Source: Sesamum alatum
Taxonomy: Eukaryota > Streptophyta > Magnoliopsida > Lamiales > Pedaliaceae
DNA: 64,000 bases
Reading direction: 5' to 3'
Assembly (NCBI GenBank): GCA_034509735.1
Contig: JACGWO010000002.1
Coordinates: 46,889,702-46,953,701, forward strand
Shown: one piece after another, positions 47,918 through 60,171 of the stretch
How positions within the stretch are numbered: position 1 is the stretch's first letter
Layout: every line of letters begins with the position of its first letter
Translations under genes and position numbers: made by a program
Notes under the pieces: model-generated
Seen by the model: the letters and a program-made list of their open reading frames with translations, nothing else
Databases searched by the model: none
What the model was told of the DNA's origin: nothing

Positions 47918-50900
47918 TCAATAGCGTTCCAAGGAAGGGGGTCGCCCTCCCCTCCTTGGGCGATCATACGGGCCAGGCCTTTCCCTATAGCTTCTTCCTT
48001 CATATCGAGCAGGCCCCAAACCCGCACCACCTCCAAACCTGTCACTGCTACCTCTGGGGCCTCCATCTCTATCATAAGCCCTGTCTTTGCCATATCCGTT
48101 TTGAGGGTAACGGTCAGATGCCCCGTACCTATCTACAGGAAAACGGTCTCCAGGTGGTGGTGCATACCTGATTAGATGGATTAAAGGCAAAATTAGCAAG
48201 CAAACACTAGATACTCTAACATAGTCGAAACTATTGAATTCATGCCAATACTAATCAACCCATAATTAATTGACATTTAAATTTTAGATACTCCTTGAAC
48301 GAGAAAGAGAGAGAAGAACAGCAAACAGAAATAAACTGAGTGATGTTGCTACTTCTCACAGGAAAAGGAAGATGTTCAACAAAGACTTCCCCATTGTAAT
48401 ATCCCTCAGAAGTAGTAGGTTTACATTAGATACCTGTCGTTAACATATCGATCACGGCTCCCATATCGATCGTCTCTGATTTCATATCGATCTCTATCAC
48501 CATAACGACCTCTGTCGTATCGATCATCCACATATCGGTCACGAAAATCTGCTGCATAGCGATCCCCACGGCCCCCAGCTCCAGCTCCCCCATACCTTGA
48601 GCGTGGAGGCGAGAACGGACGTGCACCTCGGCCACCACCTGCTGATGGACAATCTCGGGCCCAGTGTCCTGGTCGGCCACATTTGAAGCAATCATCCTGC
48701 CCTGCTGACCTATCTCCTCCATAACCGCCCCTCCCACCTGATGAATAACTTCCATAGCCATGTCCTGGATCTTCACCTCCCATTTTTGGCTGGGCCTTGT
48801 TAACTGAGATCACTCGCTCACCAAACTCTCTACCATGCATATCCCTGATTGCGTCCTCCATTGCCCGTCGATCAGCAAAGGTCAAAAACCCAAATCCACG
48901 AGGACGGCCTGTATCTCTTTCCAGCATAACCTACAAGAAGACTAGACTTATTAATACCTACATAATACAGACAAAGCAAAAAGGGTGAGCATAATGCACG
49001 TGACGTGAACATATGAACGTTAGAATTAATTAAAGAATACCAAAAGCTATGAACTGTATATCTCATGGATGTTAACATCACAAAACTGAGGCACTGTAAC
49101 TTATGAAAGAATCACTGTGGAGTGATATCAACACAATCAACTTTGCAAAATCTTTTCCATGATGTTAGATGTAAATCAGTGCACAAAAGAAAACAAGATC
49201 AACTTAGTCAAAATCTTCCCTAGGATTTTAGATGTAAATCAGTTCCATAATTTACGTTAATAAACATGTAACATGGACTTGTATGATAATGCACATAAGA
49301 TTGGTTGTGTATCCCTCATTGCATGAAATGAGCAATAAGAGGGGGAAAGATCCACCAACTTATAATACTTAATATCTACAAGTGCATCCAAAAATAACTT
49401 TTCATGTTGAAATGGAGTGTTCTACCGAACTTTTAATAATTTCTCAAGTAATATCCATTGAACAATCCATAATTTTATTAGTCTGAAGTTCTGAGTTCCA
49501 TTTATTTCAATCTGCCCGAGTCTCATCACTTGAAATCTTACATTTTACGGGTTTTGTAAGTTCTACTGAGTTTACTGTGTTTCTTCAGCTTGTCTAGTCT
49601 TACCATTCAAATAAATGACACTAAATAATTTGTCAATTGGCCATCATACTTTGCACCTGCATTCAACATGATTCTTAAGCTTGACAAACATATAGTTCTT
49701 CTCTTCTTATCTACTCTTTAAAATGTAAGTTAATGCGGATGTTTCGTTAACCAAGAACCACGCAGTACATATCCCCTGGATTATTTGCTTTCAGCAACCT
49801 CATGCACGGACATAACTATAATCATTTGTCACATGTTTACTCTCCTTCTGGCACAGATGACCAGATTTGTAAATGCTAGACAAACATTAACCAATATGCA
49901 AGGCATATGCCAGCAAATGAAACTACAGATAGAACATTAAAGGATAAAAGTTAGATAAAACACTTAAACCACACAAAATCTTCATTAACAACAAAGTGTT
50001 ACTGAAACTAAGCTAACTATAAACATAAGGTTACCAAGAACTTCCAAAGCAATCATGAAAAGTCAAGCGTGCAAATCAACTAAAGAATGGAATTTTATCC
50101 AGTGTTTTTAATTTGCCACGTCAGTTCCACAGATGCCTAAAGCCATTAAAGATAAGTTGAGCAGAGTTCAAATAGATTTCAGATAATTCTATGGTTACAG
50201 TGCAAGGAGCTCTTACATGAGTAGAAAATCCACAGAATTGCAGATTCCATCATCTGACATTAGTTTTTACTCAGGCCTCAAACTCCGCAGACAAAGACCA
50301 GTAACAGAAAAATCATGCAACCAAACAAGGATGGAATCTTAATCAGACGACAATCTATCAGAAGGCCACTCAATAGTGATTGTACCCTACTCATTACATC
50401 TTATCTTACGCCCGCAAGCCAATGCATTTGAAATTACATAACAGGACACAGAATCCACTGGCCACTAAAAGCTTCACCTTGCAACCAAAGAGAGAGCTCA
50501 ATGATATAGACATGTCCAAGAAACCTTTGCATGCAAAACTTCACCTTCAAAGCTCTTGCCATCCAACAGCGATAAACTTATAGAATCCAGCCAGTGGCTT
50601 ATCCACATCTTTTGAAATTGGTGCCGGAATTTATTTCTTGATTTTGTTACTAACTCCAGTGTTTAACATGATATTAGAAATAAAGTGCTGAATGGCAACT
50701 GAAAAGATGCCATTTTCTCTGATAATTCGTTCCAATTATTAACTGCATAGTACTACTATCAGAGACAGGCAGGATGAGCAGAAAAGTTACTTAAACATAC
50801 ATTCTGTTGTCAATAGATAATCAGGGGGGAAAAACCCACCAACATAGAGATTCCAAATTCTGGTGTTAACTTTTGTGAAGGATTGCTCTTTCATACATAT

Positions 50901-53141
50901 CTTGTATCATATCAACCTAAAGTCTCAAGAACGTGACCTGTCTGCTATAGAAGATCTTAAAGCAAGAATATTGGCTCGAGACCTCCTGAAAACCAAAATC
51001 TTGAAGACACTGCAACTTAAGCACAAGCTTTTGACACCAAATATTTCCCTTTTGCATCATACAAGCACTTTGCAAAGTAGTAACGACATGTTTAATAGAG
51101 AACACCCACTGAGCGTAGACAATAAAAGTTATTCTGCAGGATGAAGTAGGTGCAGGGCAACTTCCAGAAGCTTCGTTCTTGTTCACCGGCTACAAAAGCT
51201 CTCTGAACCAATTAGGAAAGACAACAGCCTGCATACTGACCAAATCTGAGGATATCTCTTCGGAAATAATTACCTCTGCCAACTGAACCCTCGCTTACCC
51301 TGAGCTGATCTTTGTTATAGGTAGAAACTAATTCCCTTTAAACTGTACTTTTAATGTATAAATAAGGGTAGATTACCCAGTTCAAATCAGACCCTCAGCT
51401 CATAGCTGGACAAGATTACTGAAGACGGACAGGATTTATAAGCAACTAAAACAAAGCAAACACCAGTGGAGGTATGACATTCAATCACAGAAAAGCTGCA
51501 AAAACCTTATCACAATTCTGTTTAAAGGGAAATTCCACCCCCCACCCCCGGCAACACACCCTTGATCCCTGACAACATTCTCCAGAAGAAATTGGGTTAC
51601 GATCTGGTATGTGAACCTTTTGAAAGGTCATACAAAATATAAGCACGTGGTTCAAGAAAATCAAAAACAAAGCATAGGCCCCTTTTCTTCTTGTGGCTTC
51701 CACAAAAACAATCATCATCTGTAACTCTCGCAGATTACGTAACATTGTCAAACACTGATGTGCCATCCCAAAGACTTCAGACAGGTTTCTAAATAAAGAA
51801 ACATCAATTTAAATGTTTGGAGACTGAGAATGAAGAAGCGCATAACAGAGCAGTTAACAGGGTCAACTTCATGCTAGACAGCTAGAGAAAACATTTTTCC
51901 TCAAAGGGCAGATGACGAATATGCGGCAATCAAACAAGGTGATTCAACTTTTCATCCACACAATCTGTAGAGAGTATAAGAGGAGGTCAAAGCCACTGGA
52001 CTAGTGCTAGATTAAGAAAAATCTTCAAGATGTGTGCTACATCATGGAGTTCACCATGGAACCATCGCCCTCACATCCTTAATCGAATCCATAAAAGTGA
52101 ACACCAGAAAATGCTGGCGCCCACAACAAACAGTCCATAGCTACCACTTCCTAGGCGAAACCTAATGCTTATCACACTTTAGACTTCATGAGCCTAACCT
52201 ACAGATTTTTCTACAAGATGGTACAAACAACCTCATCAGAACAAAGCAACAGCCACATCAACAGATCAACGAAATTCAGACTGTCACGAGTAAAACTGCT
52301 AAAGTCCCTTCTGCCTGACTCATTATAAAAAACTAGCCCGTGCTTCGGCATTCCTGGAAATCCAAATGGTCCCAAAACTTCCTCAAGATCCCATAAGAAA
52401 GCATTTGAATCATCATAAGAAACATAAAAGAAGAAGAATAATGCTGGAAGATTAGTTAGTGACATGAGGGCAAAAGATAACACAAAATAAATAGAAAACA
52501 GAGGTATATTCTTAACCACTGCACAAGATGAGGCTAAGCAGCACACAATAAATTCAACAAAAAAGAACAACTTCCATAATCAACTTCTAACAACTTAGAC
52601 CATCAAGAGCCCCTTCATAAATTATGTGAACCACATAATTTGATATGCAAATGACTCAATAGCGTCTAAATTGTCTTTTAGAGAACTTCTAAAGACCTCT
52701 CTCCATATTATCCTTCGTAAATGAGGGTTCTCCATCCACACAAAATTTGGTACACAATTAAACATAATGACTATACAAGTGCCCATGGAAAGAGTTTGAA
52801 AATAAAATTCACCCGGAACTGTCACTCTTATCAAAAGAAAATTAGCAAACACTGTTTAACAAAAAATTGACAAGTGGAATCAATTCGAGAACATGCATAC
52901 AACTCTCACCTACCTTCACCCCACAAGAAAACAGACAGCCTAACCATGCTCAACGACACAGACACAGACACAGACACACAACACATAGAAAATTTCATAT
53001 TACACAACGGTAGGACGAAACTTAAACCTGGCAGTCGATAATTTTTCCGAAACGGCTAAAAGCATTTTCCAGCTGCCGCTCAGTAACGTCATACGATAAA
53101 CCTCCGACAAATATACGGTTGTCTTGATCCTTGTCCGCCAT
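47918..53141 (-). CDS. RZ1: RZ-1-type glycine-rich RNA-binding protein (RRM plus CCHC zinc knuckle)
   Basis: Three exons join in phase: 53141-53028, 48930-48434 and 48167-47918, giving 286 residues. The RRM is split by intron 1, with RNP2 IFVGGL (10-15) and RNP1 RGFGFLTF (49-56). A GY/GS-rich stretch leads to the knuckle [14 protein letters not shown] (about 119-132). An RD/RY/GGR-rich tail then runs to the end, with many DRY repeats. This is the layout of Arabidopsis RZ-1B/RZ-1C, nuclear proteins that bind nascent RNA and SR proteins and act in splicing and transcription. The length fits B/C better than RZ-1A. It is the intact partner of the copy at 32563-37633. The first intron is 4.1 kb. 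Confidence 0.92.
48931..53027 (-). other. Long first intron of the intact RZ-1 gene
   Basis: This 4097-bp intron has the same position and phase as in the proximal copy and shares patches of sequence along its length. No independent gene is supported within it. Confidence 0.75.
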
Positions 53142-53394
53142 CTCGACGTAATTTCTCTCTCAGGAAACCCCTGAATTCAGCACAATGAAGAAAAACACAT
53201 AAAAATCAAATTTAAAAAGAAAAGATATTGCCAATTAACCTGGAAACGCAGACACATAAACAAACGCGCCTCGGAGAAATTTAGGGTTACCAGTAATTGG
53301 GATCCACGAGGGTTTTTGGAAAATGAAATTCTCGAAAAGTTAATAGTGAAAAGTGAAAAACAAAGAGAATACCTCGTGGTTTAGCTTTTTGTAA

Positions 53395-53760
53395 TCAAAA
53401 ACCCTAGACGGGGCAGCATCAGTCAGTTTTTCATTTTGGTCCTCAAACTTTGCTATTTTTAGCAAAACCGACATACATATATTTTTACAAATAATTTAAT
53501 TTGGGGTTAAATACAGTTTAACCCCCTCAACTATTCCAAAAGTTTTATTTACCCCCTTAACTAACCAATTAATATTTACCCGCCTTAAATTGATTGTTTG
53601 GATAAAATTGCCCCTCACGTCAGAAACATTAACGCCTATATATTTCATAATTACGAGAAAAAAAAAATTGATCAAATTATAGAAAAGTAATTGATAACTT
53701 ATAAAATAAAGTAATAAAAACTTTAATGTAATGGATATACAATAAATATAGAACATAAAA
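53395..53760. repeat. RZ-1 upstream flank, duplicated at 59085-59655
   Basis: It begins 'accctagacggggcag', includes 'tttttcattttggtcctcaa', 'caaaaccgacata' and 'ttaaatacagtttaaccccc', and runs to 'aagtaattgataact'. All of these recur in the same order and orientation at 59085-59655. The distal part looks like one arm of a TIR element. Confidence 0.7.
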
Positions 53761-53949
53761 AACTATTAGCTTGTTTTGAATTTAAGAAAATATTAACAAC
53801 CTAACTAGACGAAATTCGGCTTTTTGGGATAATTGTATGTCCAATGACTTCCAAAAAAAAAAATATTTTTATTCTATGTTGCCACGAAATTGATTTGAAA
53901 AACGAATATATAATGACTCTCTTTACCCAAATTTTGATACAAAATTAAT

Positions 53950-54386
53950 CGATGAATTACAATGATCTCTTTTAAATTTGGTATAATTACGAATACCCCA
54001 TCGTTGTTTCAAAAATTACAAATACCTCATAAAATTTGTAATTTTTAACCAAGAACCTGAAATGATCCATTTCGTCCTTAATTTTTTTTCAAATTATAAA
54101 AAATCAGATGAGACAAAGTATATTATTGTTTCTCTGTGTAAAAAATGTAAGAAATCTCTCGCTATGCATTTTTGTCGCTATGCATTTTTGTCAAAAAAAA
54201 TTAGAAATTTTTAGAAAATAATTTAATTTGCATAAGGGCATTTTTATCAGTTCACTCATAAAATGGATGGAAATGGGTTATTTGTTATACGGTTACAAAC
54301 CTCAATGGGATATTTGTAAATTTTGAAACAACGAGTGGGTATCTATAATTATGTCAAACCTCAAGGGATGCCATTATAATTCACCC
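53950..54386. mobile_element. TIR MITE, family B copy 1
   Basis: The inverted ends GATGAATTACAATG and CATTATAATTCACCC are bordered by AAAATTAA (53941-53948 and 54387-54394). The inner arms contain 'ggtataattacgaatac' and its complement. It is the same family and orientation as 55520-55947. Confidence 0.7.
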
Positions 54387-54394
54387 AAAATTAA

Positions 54395-55510
54395 ATTGAT
54401 CTTTTATGTTGGTATTTATTATACTCATTTTTATTTTAATTTATAGTCTGTAAAATTTGAATTGCTTAAATTAGTAAATTTTTTATTATAATCAAAATAT
54501 TTCCTAATTTAAAAACAATTGAGTTAAATTTGGGATGCAAAATGTAAAAAAATTTGTAAAATGATATTATATACATATATTATACGATTATAAAAGATAA
54601 GGGATTTTATAGATACAAAGCGGAATGTTTTATACCACTATATCAAATTATTATAACATTAAAAATGCCCTTCAACTTCCCAACTCATGCAATTGAATTA
54701 ATTATTCAATTAAATTCCTTTAGAAAATTGATTCCATGCAATTAATTACATGTACTCAGAAATTAAATTTACTCCCACTTTGTTTAAGTTTATTGTTAAT
54801 TGAAATAGAAATAACATATTAGTATTTGTGTTGCATGTATATATAATCGTTATCATCTATATAACAAATATTTTGCAAAGCTTTAATTTTTAATTTAATT
54901 TGAGTAAAATATTGTATTGATAATTAATGCATTAGAAAAAATTTATCAGATATGTTTATATGTGAGATTGTAAGGGAATAATAAATTTTAAGATACAGGA
55001 ATAAATCATAAGCTTCAATAAAATAAAAGTATTACTAAAAAATATGAGTGCATGTACTACATGCCATAACAGTATTATAAAAATTATACGCACAAATACC
55101 GTGTACTGCAATTTCTAGACGAATAAGTATTACACTGGTAATTAGTTCACGGGAGTAAATGAGAAGTGTAATATAGTTGAAGAGGAATAAATTATATCAT
55201 CACTCCTCCAAGTTACACCTAATTACACAAATGACAAAATTCTCGATCATTTGTATTATAATAGGTACACACCCTCCTGTGGGTGTTTGTGTAAAATATC
55301 GTCACAGGAACACTCAAATACATATACTAAAATTCCATAATTTTTTCATAGGGAGGTGTATTGGACATTTATATATATATATATATATATATATGTATAA
55401 TTGGAGGATAAATTGCATTTAGTCTCATGATTTCAATGTGTGTCGACGTAATCTACCCTATTTCTTTCTGCATGCATATAACAAATAATCTTTTACGCCT
55501 TAAAATATAT
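54395..55510. other. AT-rich intergenic stretch
   Basis: No gene is seen. It holds a TA tract (55370-55393) and, at 55185-55365, short MITE-like phrases (aattacacaaatgac, ggtacacaccctcctg). Confidence 0.45.
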
Positions 55511-55519
55511 TATAAATAA

Positions 55520-55947
55520 GGGTAAATTACAACCACATATCCTGAGATTTGATATAATTACAAATGCCTCCTCATTGTTTGAAAAATTACAAATACCCCC
55601 ATGAGGTTTGTAATTTTTAACCAAAGGCCTGAAATCAACCTTTTTATCCTTGAATTTTTTTATTAATATTATAGAAAAATCAGCCGAGACAAATTGCATA
55701 ATTGCTCCTCTGTGTAAAAAACTTAAGAAATATCTCCCTGCGCATTGTAGTCTAAATTTTTGTAAGAATTAAATAAAAAAATAATTCAGTGCATAAGGGC
55801 ATTTTGGTCAGATCACTCATAAAAATGAATGGGAATGAGTTATTTGTTAGACAGTTACAAACCTCATGGGGTATTTATAGTTTTTCAAACAATGAGGGGG
55901 TATTTGTAATTATGTCAAACCTCAGGGGAGGTAGTTATAATTTACCC
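55520..55947. mobile_element. TIR MITE, family B copy 2, 9-bp target duplication
   Basis: GGGTAAATTAC and TATAATTTACCC are inverted ends bordered by TATAAATAA (55511-55519 and 55948-55956). It is 428 bp long. The body matches 53950-54386, including 'gcataagggcatttt' and 'gagttatttgtta' near the right arm. A 9-bp duplication suggests mobilisation by a Mutator-like transposase. Confidence 0.8.
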
Positions 55948-56466
55948 TATAAATAAATAATAATAAAACATATAAATTAATACATTACATTAAAAAAAGG
56001 AAATTAAATTATCGGTTGATGCAAATTTTAAAAGTTGAATAAATTAGTTATCTTAATTATCGATTGAAGGACACGTTTGGTTTTTCAAAAATTGGGTGCC
56101 GCCGCGGTATCATTAATTATCGTACGTGAGTGTGGATGGCTTTTTTTATTATATTAGTATAAATTAGTATATATATATATATATTAATATATTTGTTGTG
56201 CATGGTAAGTGTGCAAAGAGTTTTGCTAGGCATCCCATCCAAGTAGAAGCCGGACTGGAAAGGAGCTATTCTGTTCACTGATTCCTCGGGTTTTCATTCA
56301 CGACTTTCGTCGAACACTTGCCCCTCATACCAATTACAGAAAATTGTTGCTTCAAACTAATGAAATTGTTCGACAGATTCAGTGTTGCAAATGTTATTCT
56401 GTTCGGAGAACACATGAGATAACAGCATAGATCATCACTGTCTTTCTTTTTATGAGGCTTATTGGA

Positions 56467-57250
56467 TCAATCAGCAGCTGTTTTAGCAGCAGCAGCTATT
56501 GCAGCTTGGACCTTCCCATAGAACTCGACAAGTCTCGGAGCGTCCGGGATGATGTCGTTAGCGACGTCGTGTGAAAGAAACCTCTCGGCCCATCCTGCCA
56601 ATCCAGGGATCCTACTTTGATCAAGCAGCTTCACACCACCTAGTAGCTCTGCTACCTTTACCCACCCCAAGAAGCATCCTAGTGCAATATCAAGGTAGCC
56701 GATGTCATCTCCCCCGAAAAACGCTTTCCCTTTGCTACATTTGACAAAAGCCTCCTCCAACAAGGCGAACCCTTCAAACAATTGCCCTACAACGGTGGCC
56801 TTCGTCTCATCCCCTGCTGCCGTTGCCAGCTCCTTCATCCTTGGAAACCACTGATCAAACCACATCATAATTAAGCATCAATCATTAAGAGGGAGGGAAT
56901 GACAACCAACGACAGTTTCATACCTTATCATCGATGTATCCAGCCCAAAAACGGGCTATGGCACGTTCATAAGGATCAGAAGGGAGAATGGACCGACCAT
57001 TACCAGCCCACGTCTCATCAATGTACTCAACGATTAGCAAAGACTCACACACTGGCTTCTCATCATGGATCAGAACCGGGATTTTCTGGTACACCGGATT
57101 GGCCTTAACAAGGCGTTCGCTTTTGTTGATGTAGAAAGCTTCTTCCACGAATTCGTGCTCGATGCACTTGAGCTTAAGAGCCAGTTGAACCCTGTTTGAG
57201 AATGGACTGGACCATGCCCCTAACACCTGAACATTAGCACTTGTTGCCAT
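56467..57250 (-). CDS. GSTU: Glutathione S-transferase, tau class
   Basis: Two exons: 57250-56924 (109 codons) and 56850-56467 (127 codons plus stop), with a 73-bp GT-AG intron in phase 0 at the usual place for tau GSTs; 236 residues. The N-terminal thioredoxin-like domain has the catalytic serine in SSPFSNRV (about 14-21), the cis-proline region KIPVL (56-60) and the glutathione-binding ESLLIVEYIDE (69-79). The C-terminal helical domain ends in an Ala-rich tail. The start at 57250 was preferred over an upstream in-frame ATG at 57283 because MATSANVQVLG fits the family. Tau GSTs conjugate glutathione to xenobiotics and stress metabolites in the cytosol. No sibling copy is seen in the window. 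Confidence 0.93.
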
Positions 57251-57283
57251 ACCTAAATTCTGATCAAGAACCAACAATCTCAA

Positions 57284-57519
57284 GACTACATCTAATTAGT
57301 TATATACTGGCAAGTTGCTTCTCATGGATCTTCAACTCTAACATGTCACCATAAATTAATACTACTATTATATTGCAATTTATGAGGTAGGTAGATGCAA
57401 TAATATAGACTTCAAAATAGTTATTGCTAAAAAATCATTAGCATGATCTCATGATCAGATAGGATCTGGTAATTTAACTAAAATACTGAAGTTTCTGTGG
57501 TGCTTCATTAAATATATGT
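57284..57519 (-). promoter_or_regulatory. 5' flank of the GST gene
   Basis: AT-rich sequence with no distinctive element recognised. Confidence 0.3.
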
Positions 57520-57745
57520 AAAATTACATCTTACGCTCCTAACGACCTATAGTCTATTTACACAAACTATGACTGCATTTCGAAAAATACACATACAACT
57601 CCTGAAAACGTTAACAACATTACACAAACTACTTTAGTTTTTTAGCTGTAAGGTTGGTTTCTGCAAGTATGTAAAAAATAAGGGATGATTTGTGTAAATA
57701 GACCATAAATTAGAAAGTATTAATGTAATTATCCCTTAAATATAG
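57520..57745. repeat. Dispersed MITE-like repeat, copy B
   Basis: The phrases 'cattacacaaactact', 'tttctgcaagtatgtaaaaaata', 'gatttgtgtaaatagacc' and 'taatgtaattatccc' match 3945-4175 in order. Confidence 0.45.
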
Positions 57746-59084
57746 ACAACTTTTTTTTTTTAATTTTAATAATCCTTCGATGTAGACAAGTTGGCAACAT
57801 GTTTATGTAGATATTCTAGTTTAGCCAAATAATGGTTTGGGTTTGAATTTCCATGCTATCTTTTGTCGGTAGGCATGTGGTGGAGGCTGCAACTGACTTA
57901 TTTTGTAAAATATTGTAAAAAAAAAAAAAGAAGAAAGAAATCCAATCCCACCCCATTTTTCTAAAGAGAGTTGTTAGTGCTCACATATATATATATATGT
58001 ATATATATAAACATAAATATTTTAATTTTCAGTGGGGTTGACTTGCATTTTTAATGGGAGTCGTTAGTAAATTAATATTATTAAACTTTTAATAATTATA
58101 AATCTTTTTATTGATTAAAAATTACATGCAATATTATACTGTGTACAACAAATTCAAAAAATAGGAAAAGAGTAAAGATATTATAAAATTAGTGATAATT
58201 ATAAATTTTAATAATACTCATTAACTTCACAAATATTTCGTTGGTTTTGACGTCGAGATCTTCTTCTTTCCTCAGCTGCTGGATTTATTGGTTTGTTTAT
58301 TTCCCAAATTGCGATTAATAACTATATTTTAAAGAAATTGTGCTTACAAATTTTACTTTTAGATGGCGTTGTATTACCTTATAATTTTTAAGAATATTTT
58401 ACGAGATATTGTAAAATTTATAAAGTATCGTAAAATGTTTAATAATTTAAAATAAATTCAAAATAGAATATTAAATGCTTATAAACCCAATAGAAAAAAA
58501 TATGAGTTTCTAAGTTATTTTTGGCAAGAATGTTAATAAATTAATTTAAATCTAACAATAAAATTCTAAACTCAAAGAACCTCCTAAATAAATATTAAAC
58601 TTTTAAAATCATAAAATGTTTAAAAAAAATTATAAATTAATCCAAAAAGCCCTCTAGAAGGTAACACTTAAGACTCCCATTAAAAATGCAAGTCTACCCC
58701 AAAATGGGGTATACTTGTATTTATTTATTTTTCAACTAGTCGTCGTGGCACGCCGTTCTTGCATGCATATAAAATAATATTACACGTTTTAAAGTTATTG
58801 TAAATAAAAAAATATACATATTAATCAACAAATTATATTTTAAAAAAAAATAAGAAAGAAAGAAAGAAAGAAAAGAAATGAAAACTAACTTTGGGATTAT
58901 CGGTATAACAAAAAATTAATATTACGATGTAAGTAACCGTTATTTATTAGTAAAAATAAGATTTTGCTTTATATGACAGTATAGATAATATATTAATAAG
59001 TAGACCGGCTGCAACTTGTAAGACAAACTTATGGGAATTGAAAAACAAATATAATCCCAAGATTGGATCAGAAACCCTAGACGG
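57746..59084. other. AT-rich intergenic stretch
   Basis: No gene is seen. It contains a TA tract (57984-58010), an A-rich GAAA tract (58852-58880), and a pair of 'gactcccattaaaaatgcaagt' type blocks in inverted orientation near 58022-58055 and 58672-58695. The pair may mark a MITE of about 670 bp. Confidence 0.45.
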
Positions 59085-59655
59085 GGCAGAATCAATCACT
59101 TTTTCATTTTGGTCCTCAAATTTTGATATTTATACAAAACCGACATATATCTATACTTATAAACTAACAAATATATTTTTTACCCATAAATAATGATTTG
59201 TGACACATCGATATTATTCTTTTGTATTGATAATATCCTAGGTTGATTTTGTTTCTTTTCTATTTTTAAAATATGATGAGTTAATTTATATATTTTATTA
59301 TATATAACATATATTTTAAAACATAAAATATTATTTATAATTTATCATTTATTATATGCACGCAAGGACAATGTGTAATGACGGCTAATATACTTTTCCA
59401 AATACTTTAATTTAGGATTAAATACAATTTAACCCCTGAACTCTCACGAAGTTTTATTTACCTGTAAACTAACAAATATAATATTTACCCCTTCAATATA
59501 TTTTGAGTATTTTTTTCACCTTAAATTAACCCGAAATATTTCATAACTATGAGGAAAATACTTTTGATCGAACTATAGAAAAGTAATTCGATAACTTCAC
59601 AATTTAAATTAAAATCAAAGTAACAAAATTTTAGTGTAATTGATAACTTAACAAT
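59085..59655. repeat. Second copy of the RZ-1 upstream flank
   Basis: See 53395-53760: the same blocks, with an extra AT-rich insertion (about 59160-59405) between the 'cgacatat' and 'ttaaatacaatttaaccc' parts. No RZ-1 coding sequence follows. Confidence 0.65.
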
Positions 59656-60171
59656 TTGAATTAAAATCAAACTAATGATTTTTATTAGTACTTATTTGAG
59701 AGCAGCAAAAAATGTAGAATCAAACATAGTAATAACTCTATCCAATTGTCTTTGTAAAAAAATTATAATGATGAGGATACTCTTTTAAAGTATAGTTTAA
59801 TTTGAAATGTGTACTTATTTTTTCAAGATTAATTCAATCATGTAGTTGAATACTATAATCGATAATACACACATACATATAAAACTCACGTGCTATATAT
59901 TTAAAAAAATATTTTATACACGTAACGTATTTATGTGTATCGAAATACGACATAAAATGTCAATTTGAATAAGAGAATCCCCAGAGATAAAAGAGGAGGT
60001 TCAGGCAATTCCAATGGCCAAGATTTTCCTTTGAATTGCATTTTATGTACAATGTATATATATTTGCCAACTTGAATTGGTAAGACAATGACTTTACAAC
60101 ATTAAGCAATTAATAGACAAGAAAAGATATGAAACTTACTTAATTTACACAATTGTACAAGAGTTGCTGCA

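Noticed and set aside
36611..52570. Hydrophobic ORFs at 36611-36997 and 52211-52570 that resemble each other
   Set aside because: They lie at equivalent places in the two duplicated RZ-1 first introns, so the likeness reflects intron homology; the frames are not conserved along their length.
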